A stretch of 61,135 nucleotides of DNA. It comes from Mesotoga sp. UBA6090 (GTDB lineage Bacteria; Thermotogota; Thermotogae; Petrotogales; Kosmotogaceae). The translations under genes were made by a program, and so were the position numbers. Positions 25,109 to 34,057 of the stretch are shown piece by piece (within the stretch, counting starts at the first letter, position 1; each line of letters opens with the position of its first letter). The stretch spans positions 1-61,135 of the forward strand of contig NZ_DIXC01000069.1 in the NCBI RefSeq assembly GCF_002435945.1, written 5' to 3'. Under the pieces are notes generated by a model. That model had not been told where the DNA came from and made no database searches. It saw only the letters and a program-made list of their open reading frames with translations.

Positions 25109-26212
25109 TCACCAAACAGATTCAATATACGACTGCGCGCCTTCGAGGGCCTGATCGACTGTCATAGCACCACTATATATAGCCTGCAAAGCTGGCTCCA
25201 GGGCTTCGAACAAAAGGGATTGGTACCCAGGACGATTGGGCATAAATCTTCCTTTCCCAATAATCTCTTCCATTTCGGGAAGCCAGTCGGAACCAAAGAG
25301 CGGGTATTTGTCGCATTGAAGGAAAAACTCCTTGCTGTGCTCGTTAAGGAAGTTTATGAAACTCAAACACTGGTCGCGAGTTTCGCCATTGAAAAGAGCA
25401 AAGCCCTTCGAGTCTATTACGCCTTTGATCTCTATGCCCTCGAGATCGGGAAAGGGCAGCATTGCGAACCTTGGCCCCTTCTCTCTGAATTTCTCGGCCA
25501 TGTAACTTCCCTGGAGCATTATCCCGATTTTTCCCTGTCTGAAAAGGCCGTTCATTGCAGCTCTCTCTAGTCTCGAGATTGTCCCCTCGTCGAAATACTT
25601 CTTAACCTTCGATACAGCTTCTATACTCCCGTGAGATCCCAGAAGAAGATTCTGCATCTCTTCCTCGGAATGCAGGGCCGAAACGTACGGAAACATTATG
25701 TAAGGAGATGTGAAATCGAATGCTATCGGATAATCGACAACGCCGGCGAGCCTTTCTTTTATCAGTCCGAATTGAGAGAAGTCAAGTCTTTCTTCGAGAC
25801 TCAACCCGGCTTGTTCAAACGCGTCGAGATTGACGAAGGCAACCTGGCTGTCAGCATAGTAGGGAACTGCTCCGACAACACCATTCCAGATAAATGGATT
25901 CAGATATCTTTCCGGGTAGTCTTTAAGCGCATCTCCAGGAATAGGGAGGCTCATGTTTGAAGAGGCAACATCTCCGACATAAGTATCTTTTATCAAAGCG
26001 GCATCGGGCAGATCACCTGTCTTCAGACTGATGTTCAGCTTTTCCTCGATCTTGGGGAAGTAAACGATCTCGACAGGTATGCCAGTCTGGTTATAGAAAT
26101 CGTCTGCAGCCTTTCTGTAGAAGGCCTCGCCTTCCCAGCTCACCCAGAAAGTTATGCTTAAGGCTGCCGAACAGAGCAAAACAACAAAAGCAGATGCAAG
26201 CAACTTTTTCAT
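25109..26212 (-). CDS. ABC transporter extracellular solute-binding protein
   Basis: A 367-residue family 1 binding protein. It has a signal peptide (about 1-18) and then the usual opening I-T-F-W-V-S-W-E-G-E. Recognisable elements are F-Y-N-Q-T-G-I-P-V-E, a D-A-A-L-I-K-D segment, and V-P-Y-Y-A-D-S near residue 118. Its GGAGGTG ribosome site lies inside the last codons of the Mo-hydroxylase gene, and its ATG is two bases behind that stop. It is therefore translated with the catabolic genes. It presumably delivers its ligand to the fused permease that follows. Binding proteins of this family mostly bind sugars, so the purine assignment rests on context only. Confidence 0.88.
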   Translation of the reverse strand: MKKLLASAFVVLLCSAALSITFWVSWEGEAFYRKAADDFYNQTGIPVEIVYFPKIEEKLNISLKTGDLPDAALIKDTYVGDVASSNMSLPIPGDALKDYPERYLNPFIWNGVVGAVPYYADSQVAFVNLDAFEQAGLSLEERLDFSQFGLIKERLAGVVDYPIAFDFTSPYIMFPYVSALHSEEEMQNLLLGSHGSIEAVSKVKKYFDEGTISRLERAAMNGLFRQGKIGIMLQGSYMAEKFREKGPRFAMLPFPDLEGIEIKGVIDSKGFALFNGETRDQCLSFINFLNEHSKEFFLQCDKYPLFGSDWLPEMEEIIGKGRFMPNRPGYQSLLFEALEPALQAIYSGAMTVDQALEGAQSYIESVW

Positions 26213-26213
26213 T

Positions 26214-28526
26214 TCACACCTCCATACTCAATATCTCGAAGAGAACTCGTTCACTCTTAAATGGTGCATGCCGCAGGCGGATGCCGGTAGCGTCGAAAAT
26301 CGCGTTGGCTATTGCCGGAATCGGCGTGTCTATTCCGATTTCGCCGATGCTCTTCGCCCCAAAGGGGCCCGTCGGTTCGTAGCTGTCTACGAGTCCGCAG
26401 GTAAGCTTTCCGTAATCCATCCTCGAAGGGACTTTGTAGGTGAAGAAATCATTTGTCAGCATTCTTCCGTTCTTTGCGTATATTATGTCTTCGTATAGAG
26501 CCCATCCGATACCCTGCATCGAGGCTCCTTCAAGCTGACCCACTGCCTGGACTGGATTTAACGCAAGGCCGCAATCGGCGTAGGAGACGTAATTGATCAG
26601 GGTGATCTTACCGGTGTCTGTGTCGACTTCAACCTCGGCGAAACTTGCCGCGAATGGCGGGGGAGACTCTTCACCGACATAGGATGCCGACTCGGAAATC
26701 TGCTGCTGGTTGAACGTGTACATGTGCATTGTACAGAGTTCCGATAGCGATACGGAAGAACCGTCTTTCCCGCGTACCACTCCGGATTCAAGTGTAAGTT
26801 CCGATCGATCCTTTTCCAGATACTCGGACGCAAGATCAAGTACCTTTTCCTTTACCTTCTCTGCAGCAAGCCTGACGGCGTTTCCAGAAACGTATGTGGT
26901 GCTCGAGGCGTATGCACCAACATCAAAAGGAGTAAGGTCCGTATCCGAGGAATATACGACGATTTTCTCCAGAGGAACGGTTAGGACCTCGGCGGCTATC
27001 TGACCGAGAATGGTGTCGCTTCCAGTGCCGAGGTCCGTTGCTCCCACAAGTAGATTGAATGAACCGTCTTCATTCATCTTGATGGTCGCCGCCCCCATGT
27101 CGATTTTCGGGATTCCCGAGCCTTGCATTGCCAGGGCGCAGCCCACGCCACGAACCTTCGTTCCGTTTCTCGTCTTCTTTCCCCGTTTGCTATCCCAGTC
27201 GATTGCCTTTTTTCCGAGATCGATGCATTCCTGAAGCTTACAGCTCCTCATGATCTGCGGGACCCCTTCTCTTCCTTCACCCATGATTTCGAATATAGGA
27301 GAGGTCTCGCCCTCCCTTATGGAGTTCATCTCTTTGAGCTTCAGCGGATCCATTTTCATTTCGTGGGCCAGTTCGTCGATCGCGCAATCAAGCGGGAAAA
27401 GTCCCTGGGGCGCTCCATACCCTCTATATGCCCCCGCGGGAGGAAGGTTTGTGTATACTATGTCGCCGCCGAAATGAACGGCGTCCACCTTGTTGTAAAG
27501 CGGCAGTGTCTTTGAACCGGCGACCATGAAGGTAGTGAGACAGTGTTCTCCATAGGCGCCGGTGTTCGATATGCCTTGCAGAGATACGGCTCTGATCTTC
27601 CCTTCCTTCGTTGCGCCGACGGCAACGTCGAAACTCATCTCGTGGCGAATATTGGTTCCCATTGAGACCTCTTCTCTGCCGTAGACGATTCTTGCAGGCA
27701 TGCCTGTCTTGATAGTTACAAGAGCCGCATAAGGTTCAACGATAATAGACTGCTTGCCTCCAAAGCCTCCGCCGATTCTCGGTTTTATCACGCGGATATC
27801 CGCAATTGGCTTTTTCAATATGCGGGAAAGAATTCTCCTACAATGAAATGGCACCTGAGTTGAAGAAACGACGGTAAGTCTGCCAACCGAGTCGAAGTAA
27901 GTCAGAGCATTGTGTGGCTCAAGTGCTGCATGAAGCTGTGTATCTACGTGATAGGTCTTCCTTACTACGAAATCACAGCTTTCCAGAGTTTTCTCTACAT
28001 CTCCAATATCCATCACAAAGTGCGCGGCTATGTTTCTTGATTTATCGAAGACACCCGAACAATCGTCCTCATCATGAATTACTGGAGCCCCCTCTTTCGA
28101 GGCCTCTCTCATATCGAAGACCGGATCGAGGATTTCATATTCGACTTTGATATTCTTCATAGCCTCTCTTGCAGCCTTTTCGCTTTTCGCAGCCACAACC
28201 GCCACCACGTCTCCAACGTATCTTACCTTGCTGTCCAGAAGATACGTATCGTAGGGTGAGGGCTCCGGATATCCCTGACCTGCCCTTGTGAAGGGTATTC
28301 TTTCGACATCTTTGAATGTGAAGACGCCCACTACATCGTGAATCGCCTCGGCCTGTCCGGTATCAATGCTCTTGATTAGCGCGTGGGCATGTGGAGAGCG
28401 TAAAAGCTTCACGACAAGAGCGTCAGGCGCATCGTAGTCAGGAGTGTATACCGGTTTTCCCCTGACGAGCGCCAGACCGTCGACTTTCTTCTCTGGCCTT
28501 CCTACCGTTATGAATTGCTCACTCAT
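26214..28526 (-). CDS. Molybdenum hydroxylase large subunit, xanthine dehydrogenase type
   Basis: A 770-residue molybdopterin-binding subunit of normal length. Motifs are R-I-G-G-G-F-G-G-K (about 251-259), P-A-G-A-Y-R-G-Y-G-A-P-Q (about 358-369), A-M-Q-G-S-G, and the catalytic Glu in S-I-G-E-I-G near residue 733. Enzymes of this family hydroxylate purines or related heterocycles with water, passing electrons through 2Fe-2S and FAD subunits. It resembles the selenium-associated purine hydroxylases; a Se ligand cannot be read from sequence. ATG 28526 (overlap with the preceding stop) is preferred to a GTG three codons earlier because it has GAGGTGA. Confidence 0.9.
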   Translation of the reverse strand: MSEQFITVGRPEKKVDGLALVRGKPVYTPDYDAPDALVVKLLRSPHAHALIKSIDTGQAEAIHDVVGVFTFKDVERIPFTRAGQGYPEPSPYDTYLLDSKVRYVGDVVAVVAAKSEKAAREAMKNIKVEYEILDPVFDMREASKEGAPVIHDEDDCSGVFDKSRNIAAHFVMDIGDVEKTLESCDFVVRKTYHVDTQLHAALEPHNALTYFDSVGRLTVVSSTQVPFHCRRILSRILKKPIADIRVIKPRIGGGFGGKQSIIVEPYAALVTIKTGMPARIVYGREEVSMGTNIRHEMSFDVAVGATKEGKIRAVSLQGISNTGAYGEHCLTTFMVAGSKTLPLYNKVDAVHFGGDIVYTNLPPAGAYRGYGAPQGLFPLDCAIDELAHEMKMDPLKLKEMNSIREGETSPIFEIMGEGREGVPQIMRSCKLQECIDLGKKAIDWDSKRGKKTRNGTKVRGVGCALAMQGSGIPKIDMGAATIKMNEDGSFNLLVGATDLGTGSDTILGQIAAEVLTVPLEKIVVYSSDTDLTPFDVGAYASSTTYVSGNAVRLAAEKVKEKVLDLASEYLEKDRSELTLESGVVRGKDGSSVSLSELCTMHMYTFNQQQISESASYVGEESPPPFAASFAEVEVDTDTGKITLINYVSYADCGLALNPVQAVGQLEGASMQGIGWALYEDIIYAKNGRMLTNDFFTYKVPSRMDYGKLTCGLVDSYEPTGPFGAKSIGEIGIDTPIPAIANAIFDATGIRLRHAPFKSERVLFEILSMEV

Positions 28527-28992
28527 CGGTTTCACCTCTCATTACTCCGGCCGCCTTCTTTATCGCTCTATTCTGAGGTTCATATCCCGTGCATCTGCAT
28601 AAGTTGCCGTTCAAAGCGAGCCGGATGTCTTCATCGGTCGGATCGGGATTTTCTCTCAGTAGAGCTTCGCCGGTCATAACAACACCGGGAATACAGTATC
28701 CGCACTGGGCGGCTCCTTCCTCAAGAATCGCTTCTTGAATTGGATGGAGCTTATCGCCATCTGCCATTCCTTCAACCGTCTCAATGTTTTGCCCATCTAC
28801 AGAAGCGGCGAAAGTAGAGCAAGAGAGTATCGGTTTTCCGTTCAGGAGAACTGTGCAAGTGCCGCAGCTCGCCGAACCACAGCTCCTTCTCACGCTCTTG
28901 TAGCCGATTCTTCTGAGAACTTCGAGGAGATATTCCCCGGGCTCGATTTCGAGCTCATGAAGTCTTCGGTTCACAGTGAATGCTATTCTCAT
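28519..28992 (-). CDS. Mo-hydroxylase 2Fe-2S subunit (copy 1)
   Basis: A 157-residue subunit with two [2Fe-2S] sites. The N-terminal plant-type ferredoxin site is C-G-S-A-S-C-G-T-C...C (about 38-60). The C-terminal helical site is C-G-Y-C with C-R-C (about 98-101 and 132-134). It carries electrons from the Mo site to FAD. Start and stop overlap both neighbours by four to eight bases. A second gene of the same kind lies at 31267-31740. Confidence 0.93.
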   Translation of the reverse strand: MRIAFTVNRRLHELEIEPGEYLLEVLRRIGYKSVRRSCGSASCGTCTVLLNGKPILSCSTFAASVDGQNIETVEGMADGDKLHPIQEAILEEGAAQCGYCIPGVVMTGEALLRENPDPTDEDIRLALNGNLCRCTGYEPQNRAIKKAAGVMRGETDE

Positions 28993-29828
28993 TCAATCAT
29001 CCCCTTCAGCTTTTCGGCAGCTCTCTGAGCAAGGACTGACGCAAGGTGCTTTCTGTATTCGAAGGAAGCAGTCATATTAGACCCTCCAACAAAACTCTCG
29101 AAGAGAAGACTCCTTACGATCGAAGGCATGACATCATTTATCTCCAAATCAACCATGGCGCTCTCGACGGTTTCGAACCTCGCCGGGTACTGCGGTCTCG
29201 ATCCGCATACAACTCTGGCGGCTTTTATTCTGCCCTGCTCTGGCCTGATTGAAAGACCGACATTGACGGTCGCAATGTCGAAGGTAGTTTTAGAGAATTT
29301 TTCAAAGGCCGAAAACCAGCCGTCTCTCTTCAATATTACGTGAGTTATCAACGGCTTTTCGCCTGCAGGGAGGGAAAAGAAATCGGATATCAGCATTCTT
29401 TGATAGCCGTCTACTCCGTAGACCATAAGGCTCGAGCCTGTGACCAGGAGGCAGGTGCTTACGTCCGACCATCCTAGTTTTGGGGCTATAGACCCTCCGA
29501 TAGTAGCCATATTCCTGATTTGCCATGAACCAACGAGAGATAAAGCCTCATAGAAGAACTCTCCGAACTCCTTTCTTATTAGCGGGTCCTTCCTGAAGGA
29601 CTCAACGGTTGTCGTTGCGCCAACGACAATCTCGTCTTCGGTCACAGAGACCGTGTCAAGTCTGAGCGATTTCAGATCGATGACTTTTTCGATGCGCGAT
29701 GACTCCATCAAAGCCACAATAGTCCCTCCGGAAAGGAATATCGAATGTTCTCTGTCGCTCTGCATGAGTTCGTATGCCTCTTCAACGGTCTGCGGTCTGA
29801 AGTACTCACTTACGTTAGTCAGCATCAT
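28989..29828 (-). CDS. Mo-hydroxylase FAD-binding subunit (copy 1)
   Basis: A 279-residue FAD subunit of the CoxM/XdhB type. The FAD-binding motif is F-L-S-G-G-T-I-V-A-L (about 31-40), close to the usual A-G-G-T. The second motif is M-A-T-I-G-G-S-I-A (about 105-113), close to T-I-G-G-N. Both loops are slightly altered, so cofactor binding should be checked. A second FAD subunit is encoded immediately upstream with a 14-base overlap. Confidence 0.85.
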   Translation of the reverse strand: MMLTNVSEYFRPQTVEEAYELMQSDREHSIFLSGGTIVALMESSRIEKVIDLKSLRLDTVSVTEDEIVVGATTTVESFRKDPLIRKEFGEFFYEALSLVGSWQIRNMATIGGSIAPKLGWSDVSTCLLVTGSSLMVYGVDGYQRMLISDFFSLPAGEKPLITHVILKRDGWFSAFEKFSKTTFDIATVNVGLSIRPEQGRIKAARVVCGSRPQYPARFETVESAMVDLEINDVMPSIVRSLLFESFVGGSNMTASFEYRKHLASVLAQRAAEKLKGMIE

Positions 29829-30651
29829 ATCCCCTCTTTCTCCAGACTTTTAAGGTTCTCGAAATGAGATTTTTGATCACGGTAGTTCTATACCACGAGC
29901 TTGCACGAACATCATCGATCGGTGTGACGTATTTCATTGCGAGCTCGATGAACCTGTCTTCGTCAAAGGCCTCTCCAGATCTCGAATAGTACTCGCAGGC
30001 TTCGACGGGAACGACAACTACGGGAGCGACCGATCCGAAGGCCATCCTGATCTCCGATTCGGAGATTAGAGATCCTACGGAAGCTACTGCAATTGCCATT
30101 GCGTTCCTCTGGCCGACTTTGTGGAACTGAGGAAAGAAAGCTCCGGTCTTTTCGAACGTTATGGACTTGACGAATTCTCCATTTGCAAGAGATGTCAATC
30201 CCGGGCCTTTAATGAAATCGCTAATCCTTTCGACTCTCTCTCCTGTTGGGCCACCTATCGACAGGCTTGCATTGGAAAGCAACATAGAAACTATCGAATC
30301 GCCCGCGGGAGAAGCGTTGACAATGTTTCCAACCAGTGTGGCCCGGTTTCTGATCTGTGGACTTCCAATCTCTCTTAAAGCCATCTCCAGTATTTTGCCG
30401 TGCTTAATAATCGCATCGTTGTTCAGAAGTTCGGACATGGTGACCTTACAGCCTACTCTAAGCGAGTCACCCAGGTCTTCTATGGTATCAAACCCCTTGA
30501 GATGCCTCAGGCTTATCACCCTATCTGGGATTACTCTCTTCAACCTTATCTTCACCAGCAGGTCGGTGCCGCCGGCAAGAATGCAGCTTCTCTCAGAAAG
30601 GAGTGTTTGGAGCTCCTCCTCACTGGTCGGCATAAAAACCCTAAACGACAT
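29815..30651 (-). CDS. Mo-hydroxylase FAD-binding subunit (copy 2)
   Basis: A 278-residue FAD subunit with canonical motifs: I-L-A-G-G-T-D-L-L-V (about 23-32) and A-T-L-V-G-N-I-V-N-A-S-P-A-G-D (about 104-118). It is the more orthodox of the two adjacent FAD proteins. Its ATG follows GGAGGTGA, and the gene begins 32 bases after mocA ends. Together with two 2Fe-2S genes but only one Mo subunit, it suggests either two electron-transfer modules for one enzyme or a large subunit encoded elsewhere. Confidence 0.88.
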   Translation of the reverse strand: MSFRVFMPTSEEELQTLLSERSCILAGGTDLLVKIRLKRVIPDRVISLRHLKGFDTIEDLGDSLRVGCKVTMSELLNNDAIIKHGKILEMALREIGSPQIRNRATLVGNIVNASPAGDSIVSMLLSNASLSIGGPTGERVERISDFIKGPGLTSLANGEFVKSITFEKTGAFFPQFHKVGQRNAMAIAVASVGSLISESEIRMAFGSVAPVVVVPVEACEYYSRSGEAFDEDRFIELAMKYVTPIDDVRASSWYRTTVIKNLISRTLKVWRKRGYDAD

Positions 30652-30683
30652 CTCACTTCACCTCCAAAATCCTCTCTCGCTAT

Positions 30684-31274
30684 CTAAAAAGAATAATCGT
30701 GGTCTGACTGAACTATCTTCTCCGGAACATCAATGTCAAAGACATTGTGTCCTCCGCCCTCAATTTCGCGAATCGATGCCAAGTTTCTTTTCACCAGCTG
30801 ATAGGCACCCTGATCACCGGAAATTCTGGACAGTTCAGGGAACAGCTTCTTCGATATGAATGTCGGAAAGCCTTTCTTACCCTGAAAAACGAAGGAGACC
30901 ATTTCATCTTCTGGTCTTACGGAATGGAGAAGACATTCGACGTCTTCTCCGGTAATCAAAGGCATATCTGCAAGCAACAAGACGATTCCTTCAATGCTTT
31001 GGGGACACTCTTCCATGCCCCTAATTATGCTTGTCGAGATACCGCTTGAATAGTTCTCGTTGACAACCGTTCTGAACGCACCAATCTTGAATTTCTCAAT
31101 TTCGAAGCCCGGCTTCAGGACCAGAATCTTGTCCAGAGCAACGACGCTTTCAAAATTGTCGAGCGACCATTGTAGAAGAGGTTTTCCCCTGAAATCCGTC
31201 AGCAACTTCTCACCGCTGAAACGACTGGATTCTCCGGCCGCAAGAAGTATCAGTGCAACCGATTCACTATTCAT
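30684..31274 (-). CDS. mocA: Molybdenum cofactor cytidylyltransferase, MocA/YgfJ type
   Basis: A 196-residue nucleotidyltransferase: L-L-A-A-G-E-S-S-R-F (about 10-19) and K-L-L (the G-x-x-K-L loop), L-L-L-A-D-M-P (about 99-105), G-F-P-T-F-I-S, G-D-Q-G-A and D-I-D-V-P-E near the C terminus. MocA joins CMP to molybdopterin to form the MCD cofactor used by xanthine dehydrogenase-family enzymes; YgfJ is its relative in purine/selenium clusters. The gene overlaps the 2Fe-2S gene by eight bases, inside the operon it serves. Confidence 0.9.
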   Translation of the reverse strand: MNSESVALILLAAGESSRFSGEKLLTDFRGKPLLQWSLDNFESVVALDKILVLKPGFEIEKFKIGAFRTVVNENYSSGISTSIIRGMEECPQSIEGIVLLLADMPLITGEDVECLLHSVRPEDEMVSFVFQGKKGFPTFISKKLFPELSRISGDQGAYQLVKRNLASIREIEGGGHNVFDIDVPEKIVQSDHDYSF

Positions 31275-31740
31275 TTGCTTTCCTTAGGTTCTCAGCTGCC
31301 GTTCTTATTGCCTGAAGTATCTTGTAGTAGCCGGTACATCTGCAGAGGTTTCCCTCTATCGCTTCCATTATCTCTTCATCGCTTGGATTGACCTTCCTGT
31401 CGAGGAGCGCCTTCGTTGACATAATCATTCCCGGCGTGCAGAATCCGCACTGAACTGCTCCTTCGTCAATGAAGGCCTTCTGAATGGGGTCTAGCTCGCC
31501 ATTCTTAGAGAGCCCTTCGATCGTTGTGATCTTGGAACAGTCTATCTCTGGAAGAAGAACGAGACAGGAATTGACTGCTTTGCCGTCGATTATTACGGTG
31601 CAGGCTCCACACTCTCCTTCGCCACAACCTTCCTTTGTCCCGGTGAGCCCAAGTTCGTCACGTAAGAAATCCAGCAACCTGATATCTTCCTTAATGTCCA
31701 TCGTTATAGTCTCATCGTTAAGTGTGAAGGTGATCTTCAT
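31267..31740 (-). CDS. Mo-hydroxylase 2Fe-2S subunit (copy 2)
   Basis: A 157-residue subunit with both [2Fe-2S] sites: C-G-E-G-E-C-G-A-C...C (about 39-59) and C-G-F-C with C-R-C (about 98-101 and 132-134). It differs clearly in sequence from copy 1 at 28519-28992, so it is not a recent duplicate. ATGA overlap with the PLP-enzyme gene shows coupled translation. Confidence 0.93.
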   Translation of the reverse strand: MKITFTLNDETITMDIKEDIRLLDFLRDELGLTGTKEGCGEGECGACTVIIDGKAVNSCLVLLPEIDCSKITTIEGLSKNGELDPIQKAFIDEGAVQCGFCTPGMIMSTKALLDRKVNPSDEEIMEAIEGNLCRCTGYYKILQAIRTAAENLRKANE

Positions 31741-32969
31741 CTAAGTGCCTCCTCAATAACATCTTTCTCCGGAGGGAGGGTCTTTACTTCGGGAAGAACA
31801 GCCGACACATTCTTGAGATCTTTCAAGCCATTGCCCGTAACGACGACCAGAATCCTGCTTCGTTCGTCGACAATCCCGATTTCTCTCGCCTTTCTGAAGC
31901 CGGCAAATGCTGCCGCTCCGGCCGGCTCGGCGAATACACCTGTCTCCCTTGCAAGTTCAATTATACCTCGAAGAATTTGGCTGTCTGAAACAGATAAAAA
32001 GAGACCGTCATGTGCTTTGGTGTAGCGACAGGCCTTCACGACATCTCTAGGTTTTCCAACACAGATGCTGTCGGCAACCGTCGATGCCTCGAAATCGACC
32101 GGGTCGAAGGGATAGCCCCGTTCGTAGGTTTTCATAATCGCCGCGGAGCCCTCTGCCTGTACTCCTACCATGGTCGGCATTTTGCTTATGAGACCGAGTT
32201 TGATGAGATCATCAAATCCCTTGTAAAAACTTGAAAGCACAGTTCCATCTCCTACCGAAACAAAAACGAAATCCGGGAGATTATCCCGCATCTCAAAGGC
32301 AAGCTCAAGCGCGCAAGTCTTTTTTCCTTCGAGAAGATATGGATTTATTGCGCTGTTTCTACAATACCAGCCCATTGACATTCCAATCTCCATTGAGAGA
32401 TCGAATACCCTGTCGTAACTCGCATCAATTGCCAGAATCTTCGAGCCGTAAACCTGGAGCTGAGTAATCTTTGCTGTCGGGGCCGTTGCTGGCACAAATA
32501 TCACGCTCTTCATACCTGCCACGGCAGAAAGCCCGGACAGAGAACTTGCTGCGTTCCCAGTTGAGGCACAGAAGATCGTGTCGAATCCCTTCGCTTTAGC
32601 CTTGGCCACTGCGACTGCGCTCGCTCTGTCTTTGAAAGAGGCCGTCGGGTTTCTTCCGTCGTCCTTTACAAACAGCTCGGCCACGCCATACTTTCTCGCA
32701 AGAGAATCGCTTCTATACAGCGGCGTGTTTCCAACTAGAAGCTCCGGAGGATCGACCTCTTCTTCAAAGGGTAGCAGAAAGTCAAAAGCCCAGATTCCCT
32801 TTCTGTGAAGCGATAATGAACTGGATCTGTATTGCTTTCTCACCTGCTCGAAATTATAAACGACTTCCAGTGTTCCCCTTCTCTCACCGCAATCGGGGCA
32901 GTAGTAATCAACTTCATCTTCCTTGAATTCCTTGCCGCAACTGATGCACTTTAGAATGTATTTTCTCAA
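31737..32969 (-). CDS. Threonine synthase-like PLP enzyme, candidate diaminopropionate lyase
   Basis: A 410-residue fold type II PLP enzyme most like threonine synthase. An N-terminal zinc ribbon (C-I-S-C and C-P-D-C, about 8-31) is followed by the PLP lysine in T-A-S-F-K-D-R (about 106-112), the S-T-G-N-A-A-S phosphate loop (about 135-141), and V-T-G-N-G near the end. TTG 32969 is chosen because it overlaps the preA stop as TTGA and removes a 21-residue nonsense-like N terminus. In E. coli the equivalent place in the pathway is taken by YgeX, diaminopropionate ammonia-lyase. The same beta-elimination role is inferred; true threonine synthase remains possible, although no thrA/thrB lie nearby. 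Confidence 0.8.
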   Translation of the reverse strand: MRKYILKCISCGKEFKEDEVDYYCPDCGERRGTLEVVYNFEQVRKQYRSSSLSLHRKGIWAFDFLLPFEEEVDPPELLVGNTPLYRSDSLARKYGVAELFVKDDGRNPTASFKDRASAVAVAKAKAKGFDTIFCASTGNAASSLSGLSAVAGMKSVIFVPATAPTAKITQLQVYGSKILAIDASYDRVFDLSMEIGMSMGWYCRNSAINPYLLEGKKTCALELAFEMRDNLPDFVFVSVGDGTVLSSFYKGFDDLIKLGLISKMPTMVGVQAEGSAAIMKTYERGYPFDPVDFEASTVADSICVGKPRDVVKACRYTKAHDGLFLSVSDSQILRGIIELARETGVFAEPAGAAAFAGFRKAREIGIVDERSRILVVVTGNGLKDLKNVSAVLPEVKTLPPEKDVIEEALR

Positions 32970-34045
32970 GTCAGGACACCGCCGATCGCGCCAACGGGGC
33001 AACGTGATTCGCACAGCCCGCAACCGAAGCACTCAGCCGTATCCACTTCCACCTTTTCATCCAGCCTCAGTGCAAAGTAAGGGCAAACCGCAACACACAG
33101 CTCGCATCTCGTACATCTCTCATAATCGATTACCGGATTTCTCACTTCAAAGGACTCTTTCTGTCTTTCTGCAGAGTCGATCGCATCTTTCACACTCTCG
33201 AATCCTCTCTTTTCGAGAGCCGACGGAAGAGCGTCTACTATCCTTTTGTAGAGCTCTTTGCCTTTTATCAGAGCTCCAGAAAGCATCTGCACTGCCGATG
33301 CGCCGCAAGAGAGAAAGTCAATGACATCATCTGCGCTTGCAACGCCACCGACCCCTATTATCGGCAGAGAACAGCCCTCGCGAATTCTCCTTACGGATGA
33401 GAGGGAAAGCTTCTTGATCACTGGACCGCTTATCCAGCCGAAGCCATCCCCGCTTCCCATCAAAGAACGATTGGCTTTTCGATCGAAGGGATAAACCGGA
33501 CCAAGTGAGTTTATGGCAACGATCCCGTCGCCACCGGACTCCTGGACCGCTCCGGCCATCTCGGCGGGATCTGGCACCGAAGGGTCGAACTTGAGAAAGA
33601 CCGGCTTGTCAGTTCCTTCTTTGACGGCCGAGATCAATTCCTTCATTAGAGCCGGATCATCTGCAACGTAATGAGTCGACAACTCAAAACCATCTGCAAA
33701 TTCTGAGAATAATGGAACAAGCTTTCTCAGATCTTCAGGTGAGTAGCCGAGACTAATTATCAGTGGAAGACTGGAATGCTTCTTGTACTCTGGGAGGAAC
33801 TCCTCAAGCCATCTGTCGGGAGAGAACTCGCTCCATAATTCCGTGTTCACTACGAAATCCCTTTCTGCGATTATGCAGGGTCTCGGGACCTTCGCGGCAA
33901 CGGTGGATATGGTTTTGGTCACCATTGCCCCGACTCCCATCATCTCGATGGCGCGCATCTTTCTGTGATCTCCTGTGAGCGGACCGGAAGCAGGCATCAA
34001 TGGATTCTTCAGAAAAATCCCGGCCACTTCTGTCGAAAGATTCAT
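32966..34045 (-). CDS. PreA-like dihydropyrimidine/dihydroorotate dehydrogenase with two 4Fe-4S sites
   Basis: A 359-residue protein: an FMN-binding TIM barrel like dihydroorotate dehydrogenase (N-P-L-M-P-A-S-G-P near 14-22; P-I-I-G-V-G-G-V near 235-242) followed by a two-cluster ferredoxin domain (C-T-R-C-E-L-C...C-P and C-F-G-C-G-L-C...C-P, about 300-350). This is the architecture of PreA, which reduces or oxidises pyrimidine-like rings. The active-site loop reads E-L-S-T-H-Y-V where PreA/PyrD have N-x-S-C-P, so the catalytic Cys is not at its usual place and the substrate may differ. No PreT partner lies beside it. Confidence 0.85.
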   Translation of the reverse strand: MNLSTEVAGIFLKNPLMPASGPLTGDHRKMRAIEMMGVGAMVTKTISTVAAKVPRPCIIAERDFVVNTELWSEFSPDRWLEEFLPEYKKHSSLPLIISLGYSPEDLRKLVPLFSEFADGFELSTHYVADDPALMKELISAVKEGTDKPVFLKFDPSVPDPAEMAGAVQESGGDGIVAINSLGPVYPFDRKANRSLMGSGDGFGWISGPVIKKLSLSSVRRIREGCSLPIIGVGGVASADDVIDFLSCGASAVQMLSGALIKGKELYKRIVDALPSALEKRGFESVKDAIDSAERQKESFEVRNPVIDYERCTRCELCVAVCPYFALRLDEKVEVDTAECFGCGLCESRCPVGAIGGVLT

Positions 34046-34057
34046 CTCAGCACCTCC

